Shown piece by piece: positions 11,636 to 26,200 of a stretch of DNA of 64,000 bases (its first letter is position 1; each line of letters starts with the position of its first letter). Origin of the DNA: Dipetalonema caudispina (Eukaryota; Nematoda; Chromadorea; Rhabditida; Onchocercidae); the NCBI GenBank assembly GCA_013365325.1, contig JABVXV010000272.1:1-64000 (forward strand). Direction: 5' to 3'. The position numbers and the translations under genes were made by a program. The notes below the pieces were generated by a model, which saw only the letters and a program-made list of their open reading frames with translations, did not search any database and was not told the DNA's origin.

Positions 11636-14600
11636 TCCCCTCTCTTACCTCTCTTTCTTATAGCCCCAGGAATAACGTAATTAGCTGCTTTACCGAGAGG
11701 GACGGACGATTTCAAAACGCCTGTACTTGTGCATTCCGAATGTCTAAACGCTGCACGAAGTTTGCTGTGCCGGAAGAGAGTACGAGGGTGAGTAGAGTTC
11801 TCCGGTTCGGAAGATACGAGAGGGGTGGTAAGGAAGTGAACCGGTTGCTCATTGGAATCTTAAGTATTCGTTGCTACATTATCCTGCTTGCATCTATGGT
11901 TAGAGGGAGGTGGAAAAACGAAATGAAGACCTACAAGTTGCCAAAAAATTTGTTGGTATTATTGTTTACTACGATAAATGGTTGGAATATTAAAATCGAT
12001 TACAAATTTATGCTGCTTCAGAATCTCCAGGAGACAATACATCATGTGGGAGAGTCAGAGATGATTAGAATTCTTCATTCGTGAAATACAAATAGCTGCA
12101 ACATCTAAATGATTTCACTCAAAACCTGTTTATTAACAAATATCTCGTGTAAATCAAATCTATAAAATGTTATCATTTTTTGAAAATAAAATTAAGTAAA
12201 TCCAAAGTAAAAAGTCCTTGCCAACCTTTCGAAATTACAAATACTATCATGGGGTGTGAAAAGTAAGTTAAAGCTAGGCAAGAATATTATACATATCCGT
12301 CCTTAGCTCGGGAAGGATTTTTTAACTTTTATACCATTAAAACAAAGAACAAAGAGTTGATCACAATCACTCATCATAGAATTAACCCATAAGATATTCT
12401 CTATGCTTGTACACACTACGCTCGGCATGGTCTTGAAGATTGACGATGTCAGTCACTATCCTATCATCAACCGCTTAAGTATTTGGCGAAAAATACATTT
12501 CCGGAAATCAGCTCTTAAAAGTTTTTTGAGTGATCTCAGTTCTAAAGTGATGAGTATTGTAACCTCTGTGACTCGAACGATTGCAGACTCAGCACAAGTA
12601 ATTCTGTGTTCATGTAATGTTAGTAGACTAAATTTGTTCATATCTGACTCAAGAATGAGAGACTATGAATCAAATGTCGCTAACCTTTGCTCATTTTAAA
12701 AACTTCTTGTCCCATATCCTAGAATATATATGTCTTTCCTTCTTCATTATCTGCTGATATTTCTTCAGCTGAATCATTTCAACAAGCAGATATAAAAGTT
12801 AAATCAAACTAGCATAAACGAAAGTATTAAAGTGTTCGAAATGGTCACCTAACTCAAGAACTAAAATTCAGGACAAGTCCATCCAAATCGAAAACGAAGA
12901 AACAGTCATATAAAAATTTTGAGGCAAATATTTCGAAATTTTGTAATTAGAACATGAAATAATGTAAAATTTGGGATAACCTCTCGTACAATCTATCCCA
13001 TATACCATACCTCTCATGCATGGTTTTACTCAAAATACTGTAAACAAATGAACAACCATAACATATTCAGAAATGCTAGCATTTTCTTGATGTTATTTGG
13101 ATCCTTCAATTGCGTTAACAAGTCTAAATGACTCTTATCAAAGATTATACTGGTACTCTCACGTCACTTACGTCAACTTCCACGCAACAATTATCCTTCT
13201 AGTATCCTTTTATAGGATCACTCCTCATTTTACCGTAATCCATAGCATTGCAGGTGGCCTGCAGCAACAAGCAACAACGACATCATTTATCATGATATGA
13301 AAGCTTCGTGGGTGGTCTCGATCGTCACAATTTCAATCTACTTTGCAATAATGCTTCAATTAATATGGCTGTGTGTTTCCTAATGGCTCTTTATGTTTGT
13401 TTATGTATGCGTGTGTATGTGTGTATGTGTGTGTGTATGTGTGTGTGTGTATGTGTGTGTGTGTATGTGTGTGTGTGTATGTGTGTGTATGTGTGTGTGT
13501 ATGTGTGTTTGTGTATGTGGGTGAATTCATTTACAATTATATCCTTGTGAGCATCAATTCTTTTCTGAACCCGAGTGTGTTGTAGTTGTAGTGCCTGAAG
13601 ATTCTCTACGATTCATGAGTTTGAAGCAGAGATATGAAGCGGAAATAATATGAATTTAAAGCTAGCATTCATTCAGGTACCATAGATAAGTTGACGGATG
13701 AAATTTTATCAGTGAAAATTTCAAATTCCGAAGTATTAGTTTATTCGGTTTCACGACTGTGAATATGTTGTCATTAAACAACTTCATTATAACTGTCCAT
13801 TTACATATTTAGATGCCATTTTATACTTTAATAAAAAGACAAAAATTTGAGAAAGTTAAATCACGACGACTTTTGACAAGGACGATAAAACATATGAGAG
13901 TATGGGAAGTAGCTTATGTGGCACGATAATATTCCATGTAGTGAAGAAAAAAAAAAAAAGAAAAGGAAGAACTTCTTAACATGTCTACTCAACATTATGA
14001 ATAAAACTATGAATGGATCTGATTGATCCACTTGAAGTCTAGTCATGAAGTACTTGGACGACAAATATTATTGAGTAAAGGAATAAAGATTGCTTGATTT
14101 CAAATTAATTTGAATATTTTGCTTTTTAGCTGTAACATGGATTTTAAGCGATGAGAAAAGCAATAGATTTTTTTCTGAGAGATTAACTAATTAAATGATC
14201 AAATTAACTTAGCAACATTTGCGCTTCATTTGAGGCTAACTCCTTTTTTTTTTTCACTGACTTCTTCTGTTCTTAGTTCTTCTTTAATTTTTTAAAAAAA
14301 AAGACTTTTAGGTCAAAATGCCATTGAACTATGCTTTTATGCAGCATCATTTTACATGAGATATCACTTATGTTTTGACTATGCATACAACTTGTTTGCA
14401 TTATAAAAAACTCAAGAAAAATTACGCTACATCGTTGGAAATATTTTAAAATCAAAATTTGTTTACTTTGGAAATTTTTGCATTGCGGTGCTTCTTACCA
14501 TATACATCTTGTTTGATCATTATATGTATCACGATTTGTCGCAGTTTTAGGAAGTGACAATTCAGAAATGCGATTGAGATAGGTGCAATTATTGTTCCTA

Positions 14601-15906
14601 TTTTCGCTGAATCTATAAAGAAAGGAAGAGGAGAGGAGAGGAAGGTAAGGATCAAGCATCTGGTTAGTGAACTAGCCGGGAATAGTCATAATCTACTGGG
14701 ACAATTCCTGCGCTGCCGGAATTATGGAATTTTTAAATCAAACAAAAAAATTAATGCAGTGATATTTTTGTCTGCTCTTGAACAATATAATTCAGGATAT
14801 TCCCTTACACGGTGTGCTATTTTCATCCAGATATTTAGTACTCACCTGAATAGGTGTTGTTATATCGGGTGCTTACTTTAGCTTGTAAAATTCACAGTGT
14901 AATCGTCCATACGATATATGAAATGACTAAAATAACTGAAGTCTCAGATACAAAAATCCCACGGAAGAATCCGCCAACAAGATATCGGTCGCTATAATTG
15001 GCAGGCAGTGATACGAATCCGGAAATTTTGGAGCAGGCGGGAAATTTGTCCATCAGATCAATCAAGTACATTATGCTAAAATTTGCCTTTTTTCTACGAA
15101 GAACTAGGGCGCATTAAAAAAAATTTTATTTACCCAAGTTAAAAATGTATGACAATGGCATTTCTAAAAAAAAGTTCGAATCATACTTCTGAATACATTA
15201 TGACTTTCGTATTTGTATTTTCGAAATTAAATGGCTGCTTATATCATATGCAAACGATTAATTCATTACAACAAACAAGAAAGTATCCAAGAATTTCGTA
15301 GTAATAGTGAAATGTGCTGCCAGAAAGTGTAATTATTGTATTATCTGTTGTAAGAATAGTTCTTTAGTGATGATTTATGTGCGGAAAATGAAGAAGAACT
15401 TATTACAACTACTGCAAAACATTTAGATCCGATATATATTTGTTGTGATTATTTTCATCAATAAATGGTTACTTTTGATAAGTAAATAATTCTCATTCTG
15501 TGCAATGAATTAAACTAGCAAAGCAAATGATCATCACCGATGTTACAAAGCAACTTTGGAAAAATATGCAAATTAAGCATCATATCGTAGCAGGATTATT
15601 CAGTGATATCCGTATAAAATGACTAAATTTTATCAATTGGAAATGCTTTTCAAGAAAATAAGTAGTACAAGTTTTGTCTCAAAATTATAACGATACACTG
15701 TTGCGTATAGTGGTGATGATAGTAATAACGTTCGTGGCATTACTAATGCTGATGATTTTTGTAATGATAATGGTGTATGTCATAGTTGCCCTTATAACAA
15801 TAAATATACTGTCCAAAACAAGCTTCAATGAATTTTTGATGTGATTGGATTATAAGAGCTTCTGATTGATGGGAGTTGAATAATTATCAAGAACGGATAT
15901 CAGTAT
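11636..15906. other. Intergenic region upstream of the choline dehydrogenase-like gene
   Basis: About 4.3 kb with no recognised exon. The first 240 bases (about 11640-11880) are clearly more GC- and CpG-rich than the surroundings and are probably promoter or 5' UTR of the choline dehydrogenase-like gene. A (TG)n/(TATG)n microsatellite lies at 13402-13523. The rest is AT-rich with short random ORFs. Confidence 0.6.
13402..13523. repeat. (TG)n/(TATG)n microsatellite
   Basis: Alternating TG with regularly spaced TATG units. Two overlapping ORFs read as Cys-Val-Tyr-Met repeats and are products of the repeat, not genes. Confidence 0.95.
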
Positions 15907-18900
15907 TCATAATAACGACCACCTCCTCATATCCAGCACAATGGGTAACAGCTCGCCTACGTCATGGACCTAAAATGATTGAGTGAATAATTAATTAGTT
16001 AATAATCTGAGTAATACGAAACTTCGACATTCCTAACTTTTGCTCCAAGACCGCATTCAGAGCATAATATTCAACTTTTCAAATCATTTAAGAAGTTTCC
16101 ATGTTGAAATATTCGACGAGTTCAATAGTGTGACATGGATTTACAAAATGGATTTTAAAGAATGGGATAAACATAAGTACGGCATGTACTCACAATGTGA
16201 TCAGCTTGGGGTCGCAATTCATTGATGCTACAAACTCCGGAAAGTACGCCAACAGTACTACCAAGATTAGCGGAACGTCCCATGCACATATCAGCCAAAG
16301 TATCGCCTACTATAAGTGTGTCCTAAAAAAAATTTTTAGCAGTTTTATGAACAGCGTATGCTATAGGTCATCATGTAGCAATTAAATAATGCAGACATTG
16401 CATAACTGTAATCAGTTCCGCTTAAAATCTGGAGCAGACTTGTTAAATTACATCATTCTATTCCTTGCAAACTAAATGCTAGGACGTTTACAGAGAACTT
16501 TTTTTCGCTGAAAGAAAAAGTAGAAAGTACGATAACTTCTCCTGAACTTTCACTTACTTGCGGATCAACATCCAATGCACAACATATGGAAAGTGCATTA
16601 TGAGGATGTGGTTTCGGCATTGAACCAGCATCATCACCACACACTACCATATCAACATGATCTTCCAGTTGTAATCGTCGTAATGTAGTTAAAGTTCCTT
16701 TCCTAAAAAAAGAATTTCTTGCTTAAGTTTGACGAATATAAGTCTCGAAAATGAGGCAATTATATTAGGCTATTTTTGTTTAAATATTGTGAAAGTCATG
16801 AAATTATCGAATCGTATAAACAAATTGAATCAACAGTATTAATCGGTTCCCTGCTATGAAGTGATTATATGACTGTACACTACAAAATAATACCACGTAA
16901 GGATTCGTTAAACGACTTGATGGATAAATTGTGAGTGGGTTGAACTTTAGTCAGGATGCAGTAAATTCTAGTTGGCTTTTAGGAGGATATTTTGGCAAAT
17001 TTCTTCGCTTTTCAGTCGTTGTCATTATGTATCACAATACAGGAAATGGTAAGAAAAGAATAGTTTTGCAAGAGTTGGGTGAGCAGGAGTATATAATAGT
17101 CAGCAACAATTATTTTTCATTTAAATATCATTATTTCAATATCTAAAATAAATTTCAGAAAATTAAAGTGTTGAGAAAACTTGCCGACTGTCTGAAGTAC
17201 AAATGGCTATTTTAATTCCTTTATCTCGTAATTGTCGAAATAATGAACGTAAATCAAAAATTTCTTTAATATTTTGACCAGTGACTTCATTTGATTCTAG
17301 GATTGCCGCCATAACATGCTGCAATTAATTTTAAGCGTATTACTGTAATGCTTGAGGTCACAACTGATGACCAAATCAATGAATACTGCAATTTTAATAT
17401 CAAAGTAGCAAAATGGGAGTGACGGCGAATCTTTGCTCAATTGAAAAGTAAACAAATTCCATTTCATTAGATTTATTTCTTATGGGAGAGGAGACATATC
17501 TCATTGACAATGCAAAAAAGAAAGACTTTAACAGCTTCAGAAGCTTCAATTCCTCGATCAATCAACAAGCGAGCAATAGCATCGCGAATCTGCGCCATAG
17601 TTCCTTCAGCGAGAAGCCCAGGTTGTACGCGTTGTTCCTGCTCATGTAAGCCTAACAACGAATATATTTCTTGTTCAACATTCATGTTTATTGCTTCACT
17701 TACTCTGCAATACGTTTAATGAATTGTAATCTTTAAAATTTGCATTACAAACTACTTCTGCTAATTTCAAATAATTTAAATCATTGAAGAAAAATTAGGA
17801 ATCACTTTTTGGCCACATTTATTGCCCATGGAACCCAAGTGGAATGAAAACAAATCAAAGTGCCATCTTTGTCGAAAATCACAAGTGAAGCTTGCTTCTG
17901 AAAGGAAAATCCAATTATTTCGAATAAATTTTAGCTTATTTTATTTCAGACAATTATAAATCATTGTGCGCAAATATCACTGCACTACTTTATCTTTTAA
18001 TGCACTTGTGCAATTAAGATTACCTTGGTGTTGACAAAATCCGCCTCACAAAATAACTGGGCTAATTTTATGGGTAATTTAACTGTATTAGAGCTATCAT
18101 AAGCAGGTTAAACTGACACTGATTTACTACAACAATTGGACTTGCAACATTCTGAAATCAGTCTCTCATAATGCTTCGATATGCCAAGCCATTTTCACGC
18201 CGTAATGAAACTTGAATTGCTTTCGCAGAGGAATATCAACGTAATTTTCTACGGTTGTTCAGAATATGTTCAACCAATCCCAGGACTAATTTTAGAATTC
18301 AAAACAAAGTAAATAATAACCAGCAAATAAACCGACATTTTTTTGGGATCCTATAGGCGCAAGTGTTTGCACAAAGCGATTCGCGAATAGCTGATCATTG
18401 CAAATTGAACGTCGAATGAGCCGTTTTTGAAGAAATGTAAGAGGAAATGGTCGTCCATATTCATCTAAAATATAAATTTTCCAGGATTTATTATACCATA
18501 AAAAGTAACAAACTATACTTTGTGAATTCTAAAGATTTGATGAGCGAATTATAAAATAACTCAATGGAAGTGATTCAGTTCAAAGACCAGTTCAGCATGT
18601 TAGTGTTAATTCCAAAAGTTATGAAAATTTCATTTCAGCATAAGGGCATCTTTTTTTTTCGGGTTTCTATTCTATATCTGTATGCACTGAATATAATGTG
18701 TGAAGATTTAAATTGATACTATTTATTTCATAGAATTATGATTTCCTTCCTAAAATTATTGGAAGGTTTCGGAATAGGGAATAAATTTTTATTTATAATC
18801 TGGTATTTGAAGTCAACTTTCACTATTTTCTTTTTTATTAAAATTATATTGAGAGTTTTGATTTTTTTCATTGAAAGTTTGTTTGCTCAACCATTATGGC

Positions 18901-19746
18901 TTTCTTAAAGGCATACTTTGTGAGTATGTTATTTCTTTTGGCAATAACAAATTGCACATGTTTATGTTGGAAACTAACGTACTAACATAGTTGTAAATTT
19001 TAAGAAATAATTTAAGGAAAAAATTATCTTTTTTGTTTTCAAAAGAAAGGAATTAAATCACTAAAATGTTCGAAAAAAAAAATAAATAATTGGATGCCTG
19101 ATTGGATGATATGAACTTAGCATGGTTTTTTAGTCTTTCCTAGCTTTAAAACAAATTTTCAGCGCTATATTTAAATGATTCATATCATTTCAAAAATATT
19201 ACTTTCGAATTGACATTTGAAAATGTTTTCGTTTCTCTTTTACCCTTTGAAACTGTTCGAAAATTGTCATCACAGTCCGGTATTAACGATTCATTATTTT
19301 TTCTCCCTAATTTTTTGTAACGAAAGTGAAATTGGGAAAACTATCTTTGTATGGTTTATAAATAAAAATCGCTTTAAGAAACTGTTAACCGGAAATGCAT
19401 GAGAGCACATGAATTACTTGAATCAACCAGTACCTTCCGACATTCAATAATTCCTCAGTTTAAACAAATTTTGCAATTAATTCTTAATTGCACTTGTTTT
19501 CCAAGTCCTTCTGATTTATTTCTTTTTAAATGCATTTGAAAATTTCTTGTAAAAAATATCATTACAAACATAATGGTAATGCATTTTAAAAAGATTGTAA
19601 TGAGATCGTAAACAAAAAAGACATATGACAAATTACATCGAACTGAATTTCAGATTTGTTTGAACAAAATAGGAATATAACTTACAAGCGATACTAAGCA
19701 ATGAAGAAGAATTGCGTATAAGAGTCCGCACGCTTCTTGCACTCAT
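15907..19746 (-). CDS. HAD-superfamily phosphatase with mitochondrial-type leader, 8 exons, 309 aa
   Basis: Exons 5' to 3': 19746-19686, 18464-18337, 17897-17806, 17704-17527, 17318-17185, 16702-16558, 16322-16194, 15969-15907, in frame throughout. All four HAD motifs are visible: motif I DKDGT with nucleophile Asp72 and Asp74, motif II Thr/Ser in CTSDSR (about 194-195), motif III Lys228 in MPKPHP, and motif IV GDTLAD (Asp253, Asp257). The helical cap between motifs I and II makes it a phosphoglycolate phosphatase-like (subclass I) enzyme. Exon 1 encodes an Arg/Ser-rich amphipathic start ([11 protein letters not shown]), typical of mitochondrial import. A related HAD protein exists in C. elegans, but I do not assign a symbol. 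The natural substrate is unknown. The intron after exon 5 must use a GC donor (GCAAGT at 17184-17179) to keep frame. Intron 1 is about 1.2 kb. Joining exon 2 to exon 3 uses a weak GTCGGT donor and is the least certain junction. Confidence 0.85.
18465..19685 (-). other. Long first intron of the HAD phosphatase gene
   Basis: About 1.2 kb of AT-rich sequence between the leader exon and the second exon. Nothing else was recognised in it. A short plus-strand ORF around 19217-19402 has no homology-like features. The donor on the minus strand is GTAAGT and the acceptor TTTTAG. Confidence 0.6.
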
Positions 19747-22700
19747 CACGTTGGCTGCTTAATTCCAATCGCGTCTTTTTTTTTCGAAAGATAATAAAGT
19801 TGAACCAAATCTGCAAAATTTAGAATGACTAACTTTCCCGGACAAAACTCACATGAAATAACATCATTGGATTGTTGAGAATGACTGATTATAAATTCAT
19901 TCGTGAAGGTTCTATTTCATAAGAGTAGATGCATTTCTAGGAATGCTGCAAGATTTAATTAGACAAACTTAGAGTAGGCTGCAGAAGCTTGCAAATAAGT
20001 TAGGGCATCGAAGGAAAGTATGGAAAAGAAAGATAGGGTGGGATTTTGGGATGAATACTTTATTGAGGAAAAAAAATAGAATGTATAGGAAAATCCAGAG
20101 AAAAAGAGTGAAGAAAGTTGACGAAGATGACTAGCCTAGATTGGAAGTTGGTTGGGATGAAGCTAACTTAGCTTAGTAAGATAGTTAGCCAGCTAGATTA
20201 ATGGAGCATCTTTCTAAGTATTTTGCATTTATGTTCGATACGTGCCACACAATACAACAGCAAATTATTGAAGTCATCAAACTATTGCACTTCAAATTTT
20301 TATTGTCATATTAGTTTCTCCGCAAATTTCTTCTTTTTTTATCGTTAGCAAAAACGTTGAAAACCCGAATCATAGCCTATATTGATCTCTTTCCATTCAT
20401 TTCTTATTCATTTACACTGATATAATTCTAGCATACTCAAGAATCATTGAAACTTATCTTCCAATGATTCAAAGGTAACAATTCTTCAGAAATCTCGGAC
20501 AATTTTTTTGGAGACCAAAAAAAAAAGCACTATCCATACAAGTTTTGGGGATTTAAATTGATGTATGTAAGGGAAAATTTATTGAAATATGAGTATTGAT
20601 TGTACTTAACAAATTAAAAATACACCAGACTAATCGGTTCGTGTGCCACTGAAGGAGTGACGCAGTTTCACACTTGGTGCAAATTAAATAGAAAGAGCAA
20701 AGGGAGGAGATATGTTAACAAAGAAGTTATTTAGAAAAAGAGTAAATAGATGTGGTTAGATCTTTTTCTGCTTACCTTTTGAAAGGGAAGACTGTAAAAA
20801 TATAAAAGTCAAAGGCTTGTTTTCGACAAACCTATGGAAACATGGAAGAAGATTTAATTCTAGAATTTTTGCTTGGAATTCTGATCAACAGATTGTCAAA
20901 TCAACCGTTTTGAATTTGATTATTCAAACATCAGGAAGCTTACGTTTATTTGCTCTCTAAGCAATAGTTTAAAAATTGGAACAATAATTAAACTAAGTGA
21001 TTGTTAAAGAGAAAGTTTGAAAAGTAACACATCCTCAAAATGTTTTAGAGAATGCAAATTTCATTATGATTTTGCATATCTGCTTTCATGTAATTTTTTT
21101 TTTTTTTTTTTTTTTTCAAAGGATAAAGTAAGATTCCGATGATATTATTGAATAACGGATCAAATTAATTTGCATAATTTAATTTGTTCACTTTGCACTA
21201 GTTTAGTAAATTATTTATGATATAGATGGTTGTTAAAATTGAAATCACATGTAAGTTGCATAATGATTATTTTTCAATAATCCGTTATAAGCAAACATTT
21301 TGAACATTTCATGAATTAGTTAATTGAATTAATTCCAATTGATGGACAAGTGGGTAAAGTTATAAAGAAGAGAATGGGAAATAAGGGAGAAGGAATATTG
21401 TAATCAGGATTTTTGAATACAATATGAATGTAGATGACTGCAGAATAAAGAAGATAAAGTTTTACTGAAGGAAACTTTTAAATAACTCCCCATTTCAGCC
21501 ATATTAATTATTATTTTATTGGGATCACTTTTAAATGACTTTGAAAATACTGGCGAAAATTTGGCAGAAATAAAAATCAAATCATTCGGATTCTTTCAAA
21601 ACTTCTTGAAAAATATATGCAGTGATAGAGCTCTCCTGCCTTTCCTTTCCTTCTTTTCATTTCGTCAACAAATAAAACAAGTTTAAATGGCAGAAAGGTC
21701 GCAATTTTTTCCAGCTATAGGAGAAGTTATGTTGTAAACAATTAAATTTGTTACTTTTAGTGTGCGCTCGCTCAGACATTTTGCGCAACAAATTATTAGA
21801 AAATCGTTGTAGTGATGCTTTGCGACTATTACTACAGCGAATGGAAAATGATATTGCAAAAGAAGTGCATTTCTTTTTAAAGTAAAGCTGACCTTCAAAG
21901 GTAACTGAATAATATCACAACATATCGAAACAAAATTTGAATGAACAGTCTTTTAATCCTTTTCATATTAGCATATTTAAAACTTTATAAGGTTTTGAAT
22001 TCAAATATTGGAATTTTAATCAAACCGCTTAGGTTAAATTTTAAATAAACTAACAAAATTGTATCAACAGATCTCAATAAGATACGAAATACAAAATGCA
22101 CTTAACTATGTCGCTACTAAAATTTGAATCGATCTGAATGGCTTCCTCCCCTGAATAAGGCATGTTTCTCCGTAGTTACGAAGAAAAACTGAAAAGTCCA
22201 ATTGAACTCAGTATTTGAACTAATCCACAACTCATCTCATCACCGCATCTTTCTGTTAAGCAATTCATACGATGAAGTTTTTGCTCGTAAATCATTAACA
22301 CCATTGTCCTTACTGATATTCTCGAACGTCAAACAACGATGACCTATTGGGTCATATGCGCATTTGGCTTAGTCACTTGATTATTATGCAATAATATTTC
22401 CCCTTTGTGTCAAATATTTCTCATTTATCTAACAAAGACCAATTAGACGTTTCTTTGAATTTCTTTGAATTAGTTTTTGAAATTGTTTTCCCTATCCCCT
22501 CCCAGTTGGACTGAAATTGACTATGTGGTAGTAAATATTCCAGGTGAAATATATTGTTAAAAGTATGTAATGCCTAAATTGAATAAGGAACTTTCTAATT
22601 TGTCCTCTGTTTGCTATATTCGTGAACTTTTCAAATCAGTTTTTACTGTTGTTTGAAAACCATTGCGTATTTAATTGCTAGAAGATTATTCCATCTATGA

Positions 22701-23278
22701 GTAAACAGTTTTTTGCATAAATCGTAGGAATTTACATCTTTCCATTCTCCTTTTTGAGTTATGCATTCATTGTTATTACCCAATTCCGGAGAATTAAAAA
22801 TTTTGCGGTAAAGATTAAGCTTAATTTGTAATGAATTATGTAACTAACTTTCAAGATGATAACGAGAATAACCGCATGGTAAGTATTTTACATAATAGAT
22901 TTGATTTATAGAAAATTTCTGAATGATAACTGGAAAAATTTGAATTGGACTTCGATGAAAACTTTGTTAAAAAGTTTTTTTTTCTGCTTTTCTAGAAAAA
23001 GGAGAAGAAAGCTATATCCTCAACATTTATCAAAACGCTCTGTCAAAGTAGAGGATTTTATTTGGTTTTCAAACTGAGCACTGTCTCTTCACGAAATTGA
23101 GGTTGCAGAGATTTGTCAGCACAGTTGACCTGATTCCATTCAATTGTCCAGCCTTCAATCTTGCAATGAATTACTCTTTTCCTCATCATACCCTGGCCAG
23201 CCTTCAAATCTCTCAAAAATTGCTTCATTTTCTGTTTTAAGCTTATTTCCTAATTTGTATTTCAAACGTTTTAAATTT
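19747..23278. other. Intergenic region between divergent genes
   Basis: About 3.5 kb separates the HAD phosphatase start (-) from the first DM13 gene start (+) and should hold both promoters. A T-run lies at 21094-21116. No exon, RNA gene or recognisable element was found. A plus-strand ORF at 23144-23434 merely covers the signal-peptide exon of the DM13 gene. Confidence 0.55.
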
Positions 23279-26200
23279 ATGATTTTATTACTATATTTGC
23301 TGCATTCATTCTTTGCTACTTCTACAGGTAAATTTCCATTCACTTTTTTATTTACCATGGACTTTTGTTCCAGTACTAAAAATGTTGGAGCAAGGTTTTA
23401 CTCTATTCAGTTTTACTTTGAGGATGAGAAATAGCTTTGTAATTCTGTTTATAAAGGAAGAAGAGTGGCTTCATGGAATACTTCGCAACTTTATTCACTG
23501 ATACTCAAATTTTTTAGTGTCCCGAGATCTTCACATATCTCTCTTGAAGATATTAACGAACTTATTATTCCCGATTATAAATTAGTATTTGAGTTCGAGG
23601 TTTTGATGGTGAAATTCTGCGATAGTTTCTTCAACATTCCCAGGAGATATCTAATATACTTTTTAATAGGTGGAAACTATGACAAGTCAAAAAGTAATCG
23701 GCGACATGCTTTGATCGTCCCTTGGTCGCAATACTTGACTATCGATAACAATATCACTAATCAAGCAATATCCTCGCAAGAAGTGTCTCCTAAACACCAA
23801 CTGTCATTGGTACCACTGAAAGGTATTAAGGAGAAAGATTTGGTTAAAGGTAATGTGATACAGCCAGATCGTTACTTTCATCAACACAATACATATCGCA
23901 GTAGTCACAACGCCATGTTTCCTAACAGTCTTGATAACCGGAACACCAGAGTGATAAATCGTTTTCGACAGAAGAATCATACTGCAACAGCTATCATTCA
24001 TCAATTAAACCCGGTTAATCCAAACTATGAACACATCCAAATACCGTTAGTTTGCGTGATTTGAATTGAAATTTCCATAAATATTCTTTCAGATCTTGAG
24101 TCATTTTGTCATTGACTAATTTTGAAGCTCAACTAAGCTAAATTTTGTTTTTCGAATTAAATTTCAAATGTTGTAGGGTTAGTTTAGTATCAAAGTGAGA
24201 AAGTTTGGAAGAATGAAAATCCTTTTCAGCCTTCTGAATTTATCATATCAAAGAAAATTCTGCCTCTCAGTCATATTTCACACTTTCATGCCTCTATGGA
24301 ACGAATCAAAACAAAACCACCGAATGATACTCAAAAACAATGAGCAATAAGATCAAGTGCAATAACTGTTTATAATATTGGTAGCATTGTTTAGAGCCCA
24401 TTTACGAGTTCATCCAATGACATGGACATCATCCAATTCACAGATGACACGATTGCATGCAGTAAATTCATTCGAATCATTCATTCCTGTTACCACTACT
24501 GCTGTCAGGTTTGTTATGAAGAATTTCATCAATACAACTATGATTTGCCTGTAAAATAATTAATGAAATGCAGCTGATAATTTGATTTAAAATGAATATT
24601 TACCAATTTTAAATTCTAAATCCAAATTGTCCATGTAAATTCTGAAAAGGTTATGATAGTGACACTATCAGCTAGGTCGATACCAAACGCTCGTTTCTCA
24701 CGACTAAATCCCGCACAAGTCCTGTTCATTTCGCCTTCAACTAACAACATGGCAAATACAGTCTTGGCTCAGTCGCAAACCAGGCTTGCATCTCTTCCCT
24801 CAACCATTGCTGATATAAAAAATTTGCATGCATTTGGTGCTAGTGTTGCATCGTTTCTGTCTTCTCGTGATACAGTGAAGAGTTTTGCAAAATTTGCACG
24901 AAATTTACTCAGTTTATCTACCCCAAATCAGGTAGTCCTCACAGAATTACAGATATTATTTGTAAATGATTTAAAAATTTTTCTTTAAATAAATATTTTG
25001 AACTTGCATGAAATATGAACCTGGAAAAACAACTTGATGAGTCACATCTTCCGAATTATTTAATTTTTACATCACACTAATAAGAAATCTAAAATTTAAT
25101 GTAATTTTAATCAGCCTGTTAAAATTTTGCCATCGTTGGCATCAGCAGTAAGTGGTACGAAGTCGTTTGTTGTACCAAGTAATGGTGATACTGAAGTATC
25201 AGGTGGGACACCGTCCAGTATACTCAACATTCAACACGCTTTTGTCGAATTAGGTAATGATATTTTAATATATATATATATATATATCATTCCATAAAAT
25301 TAATGATTAAATATTTTTGAATTAAATATCTCCATTTATGTTGATTTTATTTCCGGAACATTTGAGAGGATTTTTCGACTCAGAATATGACTCTTCAAAT
25401 CTTGATTATCAGTTTGTAGCAAAAAAAGACTTCCCAATCAGAGGTATCGAGAATGATACGTTGTATGAAAATGAAACCGAAATTTTTTTGAATACTCTGC
25501 CAGAAGAGCAGCGATCTCTTCTGCAAGCGGCAATTCAAACCGGAGAACTTGACGAGAATACTTTGATATCCACTATTGGGTTTGTTTTATACTCGTTTAC
25601 TTTTGCACGAGAATTGAAATTTCTAAACTGAAAAAGCGATACATGTTTCGGAATACTCTTTTTAGAAATACCAACAATAGAAGGAAACAAAATGAAGGTA
25701 AGCTTCTGGAATGGATACAGCAAAATCGGAAGAAAACTGCCGAAGAAGTCTCCATTTCGACCGTTAAATTACCATACTATGGCAAATATTGTGGCAGTTT
25801 TGTTGGTCAAGTAAGCTGCGTTAAAATATACGAAATTTACATTTTTGTTTTAATTAGATGACATTTATTTGCCAGCAAAGCACATCAATACATTTCAAAG
25901 ACAATAGAGCACACTTAAAAAGTTGTATTTCAGACCGCTAAGAGTAGTCGTTTCAATGCAGCGGGCGCATTGTGGGCAGTTGACAACCGACGATTTATTG
26001 TTTCTAAATTTCAGTTCAATCCTGGAACCCTACTGACTGGTACAACATCATTTACTCATTACCTTATATTAATTTCTATTGAATTCCGCATAATGAACTG
26101 TTATCAAAGAAAATTTGGAAGAAATTGTTCTTTTTTTTTTATAAATGTTTTAAAATTTTTAGAAAATGTCACCTTTTGGGTTGGCCCGTATGAACGAACC

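Noticed and set aside
11521..12084. 187-codon plus-strand ORF
   Set aside because: Its first part is antisense to the first exon of the choline dehydrogenase-like gene, and the rest reads through a GC-rich upstream block. No family resemblance.
13308..13585. Cys-Val-Met-Tyr rich ORFs
   Set aside because: Translations of the (TG)n/(TATG)n microsatellite.
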